This document shows, piece by piece, positions 45,210-54,697 of a stretch of 64,000 bases of DNA. Numbering within the stretch: position 1 is the first letter of the stretch; each line of letters opens with the position of its first letter. A program made the translations under genes and the position numbers. The notes beneath the pieces are model-generated. The model saw only the letters and a program-made list of their open reading frames with translations, was not told where the DNA came from and did no database searches. This stretch comes from CAKZLS01 sp963771545 (GTDB lineage: Bacteria; Pseudomonadota; Alphaproteobacteria; Rhodospirillales; Defluviicoccaceae): contig CAVYTX010000002.1 in NCBI GenBank assembly GCA_963771545.1, positions 868,001 through 932,000 on the forward strand, written 5' to 3'.

Positions 45210-45447
45210 TCGCGTCCGCGGTCCGCACCCATCTCGCGATCAGACGGCGAAAGGGGGTTGATCGTTTGGCGGGCGCGCACCTGGTGACGGGACGGTAAAC
45301 GATCATCCCGCGACAATTGTTTTGCCATCATTACAATTACAATACCGGAACAAATCTAGCTGATACATCATTACTGGAACGTATTGCTAATAACTACTCT
45401 ATCGATTATAGGACTCACTGATATACCCTCGTATTTTTATTTCAAAA
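45210..45447. other. Intergenic, AT-rich, no feature seen
   Basis: After the TetR remnant the sequence becomes AT-rich (45310-45440). No gene, repeat or RNA is recognised; it may contain the promoter of the 203-aa gene. Confidence 0.4.
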
Positions 45448-46059
45448 ATGACTCCGTGGAGCACGTGCATGAGACAATCTCTTTTTGTATCAGGGTCTTT
45501 CGATTTCATCGACGAAGGTGAGGTTACCCCCATCGGAAACACCGGGTATTACTGGGTCAATGATCGTCATGTCTGGGGAACAGTGGGCGCTGGCGAGCCC
45601 CAGGAGTTGGAAAGCGATATGGAAGGCAGTATTTTCATGACGTACGATGCCATCGTCGCCATCGAGAACCAGAACGGCCCATTTTGGGGAGAACTGCAAC
45701 TGTATGACAAGGTCGAGGATATTACTTGCACGGCGACCTTTCATGCGCAATCGGAGGGAGAGCTCACGTCGTTCGACCCCAACGTCGGCGGCGCCATGCA
45801 GCTTGAGATCGATGGTCGCCTCATATTCACGAACTACGCCAACGGGCGCGCCGATTTCGATGGGTCGATCGAAGTTGCGCTCGACCCCGAGGGACATATT
45901 TCGGGGATCCTCAGCAGCGACTTCACGATCGAGGGCTGGTGGAATCCCGACATCGACGACCACTCGAATCCCCCCATCGCGGACAGATGGGATACCGACA
46001 GCGATCACCCCTTGGTTCATCACGTGGACGACCTGATGCCCAAATCCTTGCTGGCCTAG
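45448..46059 (+). CDS. Orphan protein, 203 aa
   Basis: A predicted soluble acidic protein with many alternating beta-like stretches (QSLFVSGSFDFID, TGYYWVNDRHVWGTV, LQLYDKVEDITCTATFHAQ, MQLEIDGRLIFTNYANGRADFDGSIEVAL). No signal peptide, membrane helix or known domain is evident. The start is either 45448 or ATG 45469; neither has a good ribosome site. It lies in AT-richer DNA next to mobile elements, suggesting transfer. Confidence 0.6.
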   Translation: MTPWSTCMRQSLFVSGSFDFIDEGEVTPIGNTGYYWVNDRHVWGTVGAGEPQELESDMEGSIFMTYDAIVAIENQNGPFWGELQLYDKVEDITCTATFHAQSEGELTSFDPNVGGAMQLEIDGRLIFTNYANGRADFDGSIEVALDPEGHISGILSSDFTIEGWWNPDIDDHSNPPIADRWDTDSDHPLVHHVDDLMPKSLLA

Positions 46060-46388
46060 TTCGGTACTAGCGCATATTTCAACGACCGCTGGTATTCATT
46101 GACGTCGGGCCGGGACTGCTCCCGGAAATAGGTCCAGGCATCTGGGTCAAGCACGAGCACGGGGTTTAGCGGAGGCCGGGATTGCTCCCGGAAATAGGTC
46201 CAGGCGTCTACTTCGGTGCCGTCGGGGAGGATGCGGATGCCTGTGCCGCCGGCTTTCGCTTCGCGGATCTCGAAACGGCCGCCCTGTTCGACGCAGAACA
46301 CGGCAGCCGGATTCGCTAGCCCGATGGCGCCCTCCCCAGACTTCTGTTGCCGTGCATCGGACGCCACGGCGGAGAAGCCGGCCCCCAT
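46056..46388 (-). CDS. DUF333-like protein with a duplicated C-terminus
   Basis: The 110-aa product contains a DUF333-type motif, GLANPAAVFCVEQGGRFEIRE ... LPDGTEVDAWTYFRE, seen in small secreted or lipoprotein-like bacterial proteins. The AWTYFREQSRP segment is present twice, from a 66-bp tandem duplication (46110-46144 and 46176-46210). No signal peptide is visible, and an in-frame stop shortly upstream (the mfd stop region) rules out a longer N-terminus, so the gene may be truncated. It overlaps the 203-aa gene end by four bases, convergently. Confidence 0.6.
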   Translation of the reverse strand: MGAGFSAVASDARQQKSGEGAIGLANPAAVFCVEQGGRFEIREAKAGGTGIRILPDGTEVDAWTYFREQSRPPLNPVLVLDPDAWTYFREQSRPDVNEYQRSLKYALVPN

Positions 46389-46424
46389 GGCCGCGCCGGC
46401 AACGGCGATGGGGTAACGGTAAGC

Positions 46425-49400
46425 TCAACCCCCCGCAACGTCGGCGAGGTCGCGGGCAATTTTGCGGACGCCCATGAGGCGGTCGCCGGGGGTTTCCCAG
46501 TTGCGTTTGAGGACCAGCTTGTGGTCGGGGCGAAGCTTGGCGGTGCTGGTCTGGCGGGTGATGAATTGCACCAGCCCGGCGGGATTGGCGACGGCATTGT
46601 CGCGGAAGGTCACCACCGCGCCCTTGGGCCCCGCCTCCACCTTTTCGATGCCCGCCTTGCGGCAAAGCTGTTTGATGGCGACCACTTGCAGGAGATTATT
46701 CACCTCGTCGGGCAGATCGCCGAAGCGGTCCACCAGTTCGGCCGCGAACGCCTCGATCTCGCCGGCCTCCTTGAAATCCGCGAGCCGCCGGTAGAGGCCC
46801 AGCCGCAACCCCAGGTCCGGCACGTAGGCTTCCGGGATCAGGACGCCGAGGCCGATGGAGATCTGCGGGCTCCACTCGTCCTCGCCCGCGGCCTCCCCCT
46901 CGCCGCCCCGGGCCTCGGCGACGGCCTCTTCGAGCATTTGTTGGTAGAGCTCGATGCCGACTTCGCGGATCTGACCGGACTGTTCCTCGCCCAGGAGGTT
47001 GCCGGCGCCGCGGATATCGAGGTCGTGACTGGCCAGCGAAAAGCCGGCGCCGAGCGAGTCCAGCGCCTGCATGACCTCCAGCCGCTTCTGCGCCGCGGCC
47101 GTCACTTGGCGCCGCCGCGGCAGGGTCAGATAGGCATAAGCGCGAACCTTGGCGCGGCCCACCCGTCCCCGGAGCTGGTACAGCTGGGCCAGACCGAAAA
47201 TGTCGGCGCGATGGAGGACGATGGTGTTGACCGACGGCAGGTCCAGTCCGGACTCGATGATGTTGGTGGAGAGCAGAACGTCGTAGGCGCCCTCGTAAAA
47301 GGCCCCCACCGCCGCCTCGAGGTCGCGCGCGCCCATGCGGCCGTGGGCCATGACCACCTTGACCTCGGGCACCAGCTCCGCGAGCATTTTCTTGACGTCG
47401 TCCAGGTCCTCGATGCGCGGGCAGACATAGAACGTTTGGCCGCCCCGGTACTGCTCGCGCAGGATGGCCTCGCGGATCACGACCGGGTCCAGCTCCAGCA
47501 CATAGGTGCGCACCGCCAGGCGGTCGATGGGCGGCGTGGCGATCAGGCTGAGCTCGCGCACGCCGGTGAGCGCCATCTGCAGCGTGCGGGGAATGGGCGT
47601 GGCGGTGAGGGTGAGCACATGGACGTTGGTCTTGAGCTTCTTGAGCTTTTCCTTGTGGGCGACGCCGAAATGCTGCTCCTCGTCCACCACCAGCAGGCCG
47701 AGGTCGCGGAACTTGACATCCTTGGCGAGCAGCGCGTGGGTGCCGATGACGATATCGAGAGTGCCGTCGGCGAGTTCGGTCTTGGCCGCCTTGGCCGGGT
47801 TGCCCATCACCAGCCGCGAAAGCTCGCCGACGCGCACCGGATAGCCCTTGAAGCGGTCCTCGAAGGTCCGGTAGTGCTGGCGGCACAACAGCGTGGTGGG
47901 CACCACCACCGCCACCTGCCGGCCCTCCATGGCGGTGACGAAGGCCGCCCGCAACGCCACCTCGGTCTTGCCGAACCCGACGTCGCCGCACACCAGGCGG
48001 TCGGCCGGATGGCCGCCCGCCAGATCGGCGATGACGTCGTCGATGGCCCGCGCCTGGTCGTCGGTCTCGGCGTAGGGAAAGCGCGCGCAGAACTCGTCGA
48101 ACAGGCCCTCGGCCGGGGTGAGTATAGGCGCCTGTCGCAGCGTCCGCGACGCCGCCACCTTGATCAGCTCGCCGGCCATGTCGCGGATGCGCGATTTCAG
48201 CTTGGCCTTGCGGGCCTGCCACGCCGCGCCGCCAAGACGGTCCAGCGGAACGCCCGCACTTTCCGAACCGAACCGGCTGATCACCTCGATGTTCTCCACG
48301 GGCAAGAACAGCTTGGCATCGCCGGCGTAGAGGACGCGCAGGCAATCGTGCGGCGCGCCGGCGACCGAGATGGTCTCGAGCCCCTCGTAACGGCCGATCC
48401 CGTGATCCATGTGGACCACCAGATCGCCGGGATTCAGCGACGAGGTTTCGGTGAGGAAATTCTCGGCCCGGACGCGGCGGGCCCGCGACCGCGCCAGCCG
48501 GTCGCCGAGGATGTCCTGTTCGGCGATCACCGCCCAATCGGGCGTGACGAACCCGCGATCCAGCCCGAGAACCGCCAGCGCCAGGGTAGCGGGCTTCACG
48601 GCGCCGGCCTCCGCCCAGCCGTCCACGGGCGTGACCTGGGTGAGCCCGTGTTCGCCCATGACCGCCTTGAGGCGGTCGCGCGACCCGCGTGTCACCGCCG
48701 CCACCATGACCCGCCGGCCGCGTTTGCGGTGCTCCACCAGCCGGTCGGTGAGCAGGTCGAACACGTTGACGTCGCCGCGCAGGCGCGCTTCCGCGAAATC
48801 GGGACCGGGCCGCCCGCCCGCGTCGAACCCGCCGGTCATGTCCTCGGGCACGGCGAACGGCGACAGCTGGCCGACGGCGCGCTCGGCCAGCAAGGCGTCC
48901 CACTCCTCGCCGCCAACGTACAGCCGCTCGGGCGGCAGCGGATTGTAGGGTGTCCCAAGCTCGGCGAAACGGCCGGTGTCGATGTTCCGGCGGGCGTCGT
49001 AGTACTCGTGAATCAGGTCCAGGCGGGCGTCGCGCGCGTTGTTCAAATGATAGTCGAGAACGATCGCCGCGCCGGGCGCGTACTCGAACACCGTGCTCAT
49101 GCGCGGATGGAACAACGGCACCCAGTGTTCCATGCCCGCTTGCCGGCGGCCGCTGGAGATGCCTGCGTACAGCGGATCGTCGGCGCCCACCGCCCCGAAC
49201 AGGGTCCGGTATTCCGTGCGGAACCGCGCCACCGCCTCGTCGCGCAGAAGCACCTCGCTGACCGGTTTGACGGTAAACGAGTCTAGTTTGTCGGTGGTGC
49301 GCTGGCTGGCGGCGTCGAAGGATCGCAAGACGTCCAACTCGTCGCCGAAGAAGTCCAGACGCAGCGGCTCGGAGCGCCCGGGAGGATAGACGTCGATGAT

Positions 49401-49907
49401 GCCGCCGCGCACCGCGTATTCCCCGGGCTCCATGACCGTTTCGGCGCGGACGTAGCCATGGGTGACGAGAAAGGCGATCAGCGACTCCGGATCCAGCCGG
49501 CCGCCGCGCGCAAGCCGGAACGTGGCGCCGGTCAATGTCTCCTCCGGCGGAACCCGCTGCAGCGCCGCCGATACCGTCGTGAGAATCACTCGGCCCCTGC
49601 CCTGGGTGCGGTCCGCGATCAGCCGGGTCAGCGTATCGATGCGCCGGCTGGCGATTTCGAGGTTGGGGGAAACCCGGTCGTAGGGCAGGCAGTCCCAGGA
49701 CGGGAATTGAAGAGTGTCCAGCTTCGGGGCGAAGAACGCCAGCGCCTCGCCCATGAAATCCATGCGGACGTCATCCCGCGCGATGAATAGCACGCCGCCT
49801 TCGAGGCTCGCCGCCAGCGACGCGATGATCTCCGCGTCATAACCGGCCGGCGCGCCGGCGATCAGCGCGCGCCCCGGCCGCGACAACATATCCGCTATTG
49901 GTTTCAA
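46425..49907 (-). CDS. mfd: Transcription-repair coupling factor
   Basis: The 1160-aa ATP-dependent translocase removes stalled RNA polymerase and recruits UvrA. Modules in order: the N-terminal UvrB-like domains, the RNA-polymerase-interacting CarD-like domain (LNPGDLVVHMDHGIGRYEGLE), the RecG-like helicase core with GDVGFGKTEVALRAAF, VVDEEQHFGV and LTATPIPRTLQ, then QLRGRVGR, and the C-terminal TRCF domain. Length is normal. sdhE lies four bases upstream on the same strand. Confidence 0.97.
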   Translation of the reverse strand: MKPIADMLSRPGRALIAGAPAGYDAEIIASLAASLEGGVLFIARDDVRMDFMGEALAFFAPKLDTLQFPSWDCLPYDRVSPNLEIASRRIDTLTRLIADRTQGRGRVILTTVSAALQRVPPEETLTGATFRLARGGRLDPESLIAFLVTHGYVRAETVMEPGEYAVRGGIIDVYPPGRSEPLRLDFFGDELDVLRSFDAASQRTTDKLDSFTVKPVSEVLLRDEAVARFRTEYRTLFGAVGADDPLYAGISSGRRQAGMEHWVPLFHPRMSTVFEYAPGAAIVLDYHLNNARDARLDLIHEYYDARRNIDTGRFAELGTPYNPLPPERLYVGGEEWDALLAERAVGQLSPFAVPEDMTGGFDAGGRPGPDFAEARLRGDVNVFDLLTDRLVEHRKRGRRVMVAAVTRGSRDRLKAVMGEHGLTQVTPVDGWAEAGAVKPATLALAVLGLDRGFVTPDWAVIAEQDILGDRLARSRARRVRAENFLTETSSLNPGDLVVHMDHGIGRYEGLETISVAGAPHDCLRVLYAGDAKLFLPVENIEVISRFGSESAGVPLDRLGGAAWQARKAKLKSRIRDMAGELIKVAASRTLRQAPILTPAEGLFDEFCARFPYAETDDQARAIDDVIADLAGGHPADRLVCGDVGFGKTEVALRAAFVTAMEGRQVAVVVPTTLLCRQHYRTFEDRFKGYPVRVGELSRLVMGNPAKAAKTELADGTLDIVIGTHALLAKDVKFRDLGLLVVDEEQHFGVAHKEKLKKLKTNVHVLTLTATPIPRTLQMALTGVRELSLIATPPIDRLAVRTYVLELDPVVIREAILREQYRGGQTFYVCPRIEDLDDVKKMLAELVPEVKVVMAHGRMGARDLEAAVGAFYEGAYDVLLSTNIIESGLDLPSVNTIVLHRADIFGLAQLYQLRGRVGRAKVRAYAYLTLPRRRQVTAAAQKRLEVMQALDSLGAGFSLASHDLDIRGAGNLLGEEQSGQIREVGIELYQQMLEEAVAEARGGEGEAAGEDEWSPQISIGLGVLIPEAYVPDLGLRLGLYRRLADFKEAGEIEAFAAELVDRFGDLPDEVNNLLQVVAIKQLCRKAGIEKVEAGPKGAVVTFRDNAVANPAGLVQFITRQTSTAKLRPDHKLVLKRNWETPGDRLMGVRKIARDLADVAGG

Positions 49908-49911
49908 GTGA

Positions 49912-50190
49912 TTATATGGATGGTCTGAAGTTTTGGGCGAAATCGATCAGGGACCGCAGGACTGGATGATCCCACTCCTCGGGTAAGTCTTCTTTCCTCA
50001 TCATCCAATTGTACAAGTCGATGTCGTTGTTATCCATCATGAGCGATTCAAACCACCGAACGTCCTCGTCGCTCATGGCCGCCAGCTTCTGCTCCGCGTA
50101 CGCGCCGATCAACAGGTCGTTTTCCTGCATGCCGGTGTGATGGCTGCGGAACAGCACGCGTTTGCGCAGTGTATCTGTGGGTTCGATCAT
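49912..50190 (-). CDS. sdhE: FAD assembly factor SdhE
   Basis: The 92-aa protein of the SdhE/SDH5 family helps covalent attachment of FAD to succinate dehydrogenase SdhA. The family pattern is RVLFRSHHTGMQENDLLIGAYAE with later MSDEDVRWFESLMMDNNDIDLYNWM; the Gly in HTGMQENDLL fits the RGxxE-type FAD-transfer motif. It precedes mfd and is divergent from recG, a common alphaproteobacterial layout. Confidence 0.93.
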   Translation of the reverse strand: MIEPTDTLRKRVLFRSHHTGMQENDLLIGAYAEQKLAAMSDEDVRWFESLMMDNNDIDLYNWMMRKEDLPEEWDHPVLRSLIDFAQNFRPSI

Positions 50191-50257
50191 TCCTCTCCTC
50201 CGGTAGGAACGATAGGATATAAGAGACCCGGAATTCCCTGTCAGCCGTTCATTTCAG

Positions 50258-52339
50258 ATGCGCCCGCAAGTCCTCTTTCCCCTGTTCGCTCCGGCCCACG
50301 CTCTCCCTGGTGTCGGGCCGCGCCTCGCCACCGTTGTGGAAAAACTGGCGGGGCCCAGGGTGGTGGACCTGTTGTGGCACCTTCCCTCGGGTTTCATCGA
50401 CCGCCGGTTCGCCCCCAAGGTCGCGAGGGCGCGTCCGGGAACGGTGGCGACGCTGACCGTCCGGGTGCTGGGCCACCAACCTCCGGCCACGCCGCGCCGG
50501 CCCTACAGGGTGCTATGCGCCGACGAGACCGGTGAACTGGTGCTAGTGTTCTTTCACGTTCGCGGCGATTACCTGGGCAAGCTCCTGCCCGAGGGCGCGC
50601 TTCGCGTCGTCAGCGGCGTCGTGGAGCGCTACGGCCACCAAATGCAGATGACTCATCCCGACCACATCGTCGAGGAAAGCGAGCGCGACGGCATCGCCAT
50701 CGTCGAACCCGTCTATCCGCTGACCGCCGGGTTGAGCGCGCGGCAGGTGGTCAAGCTGGTAAGGGCGGCTTTGGACCGGGCGCCGGCGCTGGAGGAATGG
50801 CTGGACCCATCGCTCAGCGCGCGGCAGGGCTGGAAATCCTGGCGCGCCGCTTTGGAAGACGTCCACGCGCCCACCGACGAGGCGGGATTGTCGCCGCTGT
50901 CTCCGGCGCGAACCCGTCTTGCCTATGACGAACTCCTGGCCAATCAATTGGCGCTCGCCCTGATCCGCCGGCATCAACACGAGATCGCCGGGCGCGCCAT
51001 CCGCGCCGAGGGCACGCTCGCCAAGCGCGCCCTCTCCTCTCTGTCGTTCACTCTCACGGCGTCGCAGCGGCGGGCGATCGCGGAGATTACCCGGGACATG
51101 GCGTCGGAGGCGCGGATGCTGCGACTTCTGCAGGGTGACGTAGGCAGCGGCAAGACGGTGGTGGCGCTGATGGCCATGCTCACCGCCGTGGAAAGCGGCG
51201 CTCAGGCGGCGCTGATGGCGCCCACCGAAATTCTCGCCCGCCAGCACTACGCCACCATCAAGCCGCTGGCGTCGGCGGCCGGCGTGGACGTGGCGCTGCT
51301 GACCGGCCGCGAGAAGGGCAAGTCCCGAAACCCCATCCTGAACGGTTTTGCCGAGGGCGTCATTCCAATGGCCGTGGGAACTCACGCTCTGTTTCAAGAG
51401 GCGGTGGCGTTCAAGGATCTGGCATTGGCGGTGATCGACGAACAGCACCGGTTCGGCGTTCACCAGCGGCTTGATCTGGCGGCCAAGGGATCCGCGGTCG
51501 ATATCCTGGTGATGACCGCCACGCCCATCCCGCGAACGCTGATGCTGACCTCGTACGGCGATATGGACGCATCTAAATTGCTCGAAAAACCGCCGGGGCG
51601 GCTGCCGGTGGACACCCGCGCGGTTCCCATGGAGCGCATCGACGATGTCATCGCCGGCGTGGCCAGAGGCCTGACGGCCGGCGCCAAGGTCTATTGGGTC
51701 TGTCCGCTCGTGGAGGAGTCGGACGTTCTCGACGTCAAAGCCGCGGAGGAACGGTTTCATCATCTGAGCGGCATCTTCGAGGGGCGCGTGGGTCTCGTTC
51801 ATGGACGCATGAAGGGCGCCGCCAAGGACGCCGCCATGGCCGCCTTCGTAGGTGGCCCCGTGGATCTGCTGGTGGCCACCACCGTGATCGAGGTCGGGGT
51901 CGACGTTCCGGCCGCCACCGTCATGATCATCGAGCATGCCGAGCGGTTCGGGCTAGCGCAGCTCCATCAGTTGCGCGGCCGTATCGGGCGCGGTTCCGCC
52001 AATTCCACGTGCGTGCTCGTGTATGCGCCGCCGCTGACCGACGCGGCGCGCGCGCGGCTCGCCATCATGCGCGAGACCGACGACGGATTCCGCATCGCCG
52101 AGGAGGATCTGCGCCTCCGGGGCGCCGGCGAGCTGCTGGGGGTCCGCCAGAGCGGCGCTCCGGAGTTCCGCGTCGCCGACCTCGCCTTTCACGCGGACCT
52201 GCTGCAAGTCGCCCGCGATGACGCCCGCTTGATCCTCGCCCGCGATCCCCATCTCAAATCGTCGCGGGGGACCGCGCTCCGCACCCTGCTTTACCTGTTC
52301 GAGCGGGACGCCGCCGCGCGCTACCTGCGCTCCGGTTAG
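50258..52339 (+). CDS. recG: ATP-dependent DNA helicase RecG
   Basis: The 693-aa branch-migration helicase remodels stalled forks and Holliday junctions. The N-terminal wedge/OB domain (VATLTVRVLGHQ...) is followed by the helicase core: LLQGDVGSGKTVVALMAM, MAPTEILARQHY, VIDEQHRFGVHQR, MTATPIPRTLML, then TTVIEVGVDVP and QLRGRIGRGS. The ATG at 50258 lies 67 bp from the divergent sdhE start. Confidence 0.97.
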   Translation: MRPQVLFPLFAPAHALPGVGPRLATVVEKLAGPRVVDLLWHLPSGFIDRRFAPKVARARPGTVATLTVRVLGHQPPATPRRPYRVLCADETGELVLVFFHVRGDYLGKLLPEGALRVVSGVVERYGHQMQMTHPDHIVEESERDGIAIVEPVYPLTAGLSARQVVKLVRAALDRAPALEEWLDPSLSARQGWKSWRAALEDVHAPTDEAGLSPLSPARTRLAYDELLANQLALALIRRHQHEIAGRAIRAEGTLAKRALSSLSFTLTASQRRAIAEITRDMASEARMLRLLQGDVGSGKTVVALMAMLTAVESGAQAALMAPTEILARQHYATIKPLASAAGVDVALLTGREKGKSRNPILNGFAEGVIPMAVGTHALFQEAVAFKDLALAVIDEQHRFGVHQRLDLAAKGSAVDILVMTATPIPRTLMLTSYGDMDASKLLEKPPGRLPVDTRAVPMERIDDVIAGVARGLTAGAKVYWVCPLVEESDVLDVKAAEERFHHLSGIFEGRVGLVHGRMKGAAKDAAMAAFVGGPVDLLVATTVIEVGVDVPAATVMIIEHAERFGLAQLHQLRGRIGRGSANSTCVLVYAPPLTDAARARLAIMRETDDGFRIAEEDLRLRGAGELLGVRQSGAPEFRVADLAFHADLLQVARDDARLILARDPHLKSSRGTALRTLLYLFERDAAARYLRSG

Positions 52340-52354
52340 AGCGCGGGGAACATT

Positions 52355-53149
52355 TCACTCTCGTTTCCGATCGTCGTCCGGTTGATCTTCATCGTCCGGG
52401 TTATCTTCACCGTCGGGGGCCGCGAACACCAGCGGGACCTGTTGCTCCGAATCCTCGCGGTGGTCCGGCGGTGTCACGATGCCGGCGGAAATCACCATCT
52501 TGATGGCTTCCTCCACCGTCATGCTCAACGGAATCAGGTCGCCCTTGGGGACGAACAGCAGAAACCCCGACGTGGGGTTGGGCGTGGTGGGAAGAAAGAT
52601 GTTGATCATCTCCTCGTCGGTGAGGTTCTGGACCTCTTCTTCCGTCCGCCCGGTGATGAAGGCAATAGCCCACAGGCCGCGGCGCGGATACTCGATCAGC
52701 ACCGCCTGGCGGAACGCCGTCGACTGCTGCGCCAGAACCGTTTCGATGATCTGCTTCAGCGCGCTGTACACGGTGCGGACCACCGGCATGCGCGCCAGCA
52801 AGCCGTCGTAGAACCGCATGATCAGGCGGCCGAAGAACCCGGCGGTCAGCATGCCGATCAAGGTGAGGGCGACGACGGCGACAACGAGCCCCAAACCGGG
52901 AAGACCGAATGGCAAATAGGTTGTCGGGTTGTATTTCTCCGGGATCCAGGGCGTCACCCGGGAATCGACAAAGGTGATGAACAGCCAGGCCAGATAGAAG
53001 GTGATGGAAATGGGCGCGGTAATCAAAATCCCCGCGAAGAAATAGGCGCGGAGCCGCCCCACGAGCCCCATTTGACCTTCGACCTTCTTGCTGGTCGCCG
53101 GGTTGACCAGAAGGACCTTTTTCTTGGTTCCAGGTTTTCTTTGTTTCAT
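52355..53149 (-). CDS. DUF502 inner-membrane protein
   Basis: The 264-aa protein has a Lys-rich start, two strong hydrophobic helices (about residues 32-56 and 83-108) with the DUF502 signature TFVDSRVTPWIPEKYNP between them, then LPTTPNPTSGFLLFVPKGD and an acidic tail. The function of the family is unknown. It is convergent with recG, 15 bp away. Confidence 0.88.
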   Translation of the reverse strand: MKQRKPGTKKKVLLVNPATSKKVEGQMGLVGRLRAYFFAGILITAPISITFYLAWLFITFVDSRVTPWIPEKYNPTTYLPFGLPGLGLVVAVVALTLIGMLTAGFFGRLIMRFYDGLLARMPVVRTVYSALKQIIETVLAQQSTAFRQAVLIEYPRRGLWAIAFITGRTEEEVQNLTDEEMINIFLPTTPNPTSGFLLFVPKGDLIPLSMTVEEAIKMVISAGIVTPPDHREDSEQQVPLVFAAPDGEDNPDDEDQPDDDRKRE

Positions 53150-53188
53150 GGGCTCACAATTAACCGGCGTAACACGGAACGCAATGAA

Positions 53189-54061
53189 TCAGTGCGCAAA
53201 AAAGCCCATGAGGTGGGCAAGGGTCTCGTCGGGCCGCTCTTCGGCGAGGAAATGGCCGCAGGGCAGTTTATGTCCACGAACATCGCTCGCCCGCTCCCGC
53301 CACGTGTTTAGGACGTCGTAATTCCGCTCCATGAGTCCGCGGTCGCCCCACAGCACCAGCAATGGGCACGCCACCTTGCGATGCATGTCCGCATCGTCGT
53401 GTTCGAGATCGATACTCGCGGCGGCGCGATAGTCCTCGCAGGACGCATGGATGGTCGCCGGATCGCTGAAACACCGGATGTATTCGGCCAGGGCCTCGTC
53501 GGTGAACCCGTCCATGCTCGCGCTCCAGTGACCCAGCTTGGCGGTTAGGTAATAGGCCGGGTCATGGCCGATCAGCGTTTCCGGCAGGTTGTCGCCCTGG
53601 ATGAGGAAGAACCAGTGATAATACCCCGTCGCCACTTCCTTGCTGACGGTGGAGAAGATTTTGTGGGTGGGCACGATGTCGAGGACCGCCAGCTTTTCCA
53701 CCTTGTCGGGATGGTCGAGGGCCATGCGGTGCGCGACCCGGCCGCCCCGGTCATGCCCGGCGACAAGGAACGTTTCGAACCCCAGGCCTTCCATGACCTC
53801 GACCTGGTCCTGGGCGGTGACGCGCTTGGAATAAGCGTGATGGCCGGCATCGGATGGCGGCTTGCCGCTGTCACCGTAGCCCCGAAGATCCGTGGCCACT
53901 ACCGTGAAACGCTCGCCGAGAAGCGGCGCGATCTTGTGCCACATGACGTGGGTCTGGGGATATCCGTGCAGCAACAAAAGCGGCGGCCCGGAGCCTCCTC
54001 GGACGGTGTGGATCACGGTTTCTCGCGTTTCGATCGCGGTGGTCGTAAAACCTTTGAACAT
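53189..54061 (-). CDS. Fluoroacetate/haloacetate dehalogenase-like hydrolase
   Basis: The 290-aa alpha/beta hydrolase matches the fluoroacetate dehalogenase pattern closely. The nucleophile Asp 104 lies in AGHDRGGRVAHRMALDHP, with both substrate-carboxylate Arg residues (105, 108) spaced as in the Rhodopseudomonas enzyme (D110, R111, R114). Acid Asp 128 (VLDIVPT) and base His 270 (CGHFLAEERP) complete the triad. The halide-pocket pair His-Trp (YYHWFFL, 149-150) and a Tyr in CEDYRAA are also present. Family enzymes turn haloacetates into glycolate. No halide exporter or regulator is adjacent, so it may act on another substrate. Confidence 0.85.
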   Translation of the reverse strand: MFKGFTTTAIETRETVIHTVRGGSGPPLLLLHGYPQTHVMWHKIAPLLGERFTVVATDLRGYGDSGKPPSDAGHHAYSKRVTAQDQVEVMEGLGFETFLVAGHDRGGRVAHRMALDHPDKVEKLAVLDIVPTHKIFSTVSKEVATGYYHWFFLIQGDNLPETLIGHDPAYYLTAKLGHWSASMDGFTDEALAEYIRCFSDPATIHASCEDYRAAASIDLEHDDADMHRKVACPLLVLWGDRGLMERNYDVLNTWRERASDVRGHKLPCGHFLAEERPDETLAHLMGFFAH

Positions 54062-54189
54062 GACAGCGCCTCACTCAGTTTATTGGTCGGTCATGGCAGC
54101 CGGTTTTCCCGGCCGAACGATAGCAACGTAGTGTGTTCGCCGCTATACCTGCGTCGCGCAAACGCACTCGGGTCGCGAAAGGAGTTGAC

Positions 54190-54633
54190 GTGTTGCTCCG
54201 CGAGTTCCCCCAACAGCCGATGATCGGCGTGGGCGTCGTCGTGTTGAGATCACGCGAGACATTGCTGGTGCGCCGGAGCAATCCTCCCCGGCAAGCTCAG
54301 TGGAGCCTCCCCGGGGGCCTGCAGGAACTGGGAGAAACGGTCTTCGAGACAGCCCGGCGCGAGGTGATGGAAGAAACGGGTGTGGCTGTTCGCGCCCTCG
54401 GCTTGATCGATGTTATCGATCTGATCGAGCGCGATCCCAAGGACGGCGCCATACGCTACCATTATACTCTCGTGGACGTGGCCGCGTCGTGGGTATCGGG
54501 TGACGCCGAAGCCCGAACGGACGCCGCCGATGTGGCTTGGACCGATGTGGACGACCTTTCCCGTTTCGAGCTTTGGTCGGAAACCGAACGCGTGATCCGT
54601 TTGGCCCATCAAAAATGGCCACGCGGCGAATAG
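54190..54633 (+). CDS. Nudix hydrolase
   Basis: The 147-aa protein has a complete Nudix box, GGLQELGETVFETARREVMEETGV, which fits GX5EX7REUXEEXGU. ADP-ribose pyrophosphatase-like or nucleotide-sanitising activity is likely. The GTG start at 54190 is chosen because AAAGGAG (54178-54184) sits five bases upstream; a longer frame from 54133 is unlikely. A 14-bp match to the MITE end near the prk operon lies just after the stop. Confidence 0.88.
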   Translation: MLLREFPQQPMIGVGVVVLRSRETLLVRRSNPPRQAQWSLPGGLQELGETVFETARREVMEETGVAVRALGLIDVIDLIERDPKDGAIRYHYTLVDVAASWVSGDAEARTDAADVAWTDVDDLSRFELWSETERVIRLAHQKWPRGE

Positions 54634-54652
54634 TATGCATTATACCATCAGT

Positions 54653-54666
54653 GACCGTTGGTATGA
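54653..54666. repeat. MITE-end-like sequence
   Basis: GACCGTTGGTATGA is identical to the right end of the MITE at 61688-61701. Here it is only part of a short imperfect palindrome (ATACCA ... TGGTAT, 54642-54664). It may be a solo end or footprint of the same element family. Confidence 0.45.
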
Positions 54667-54697
54667 TACCCGCGTGGACAAAATCTGGGGTCGATCC

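Noticed and set aside
46347..49286. 979-aa plus-strand frame
   Set aside because: It is antisense to mfd; mfd has all family motifs.
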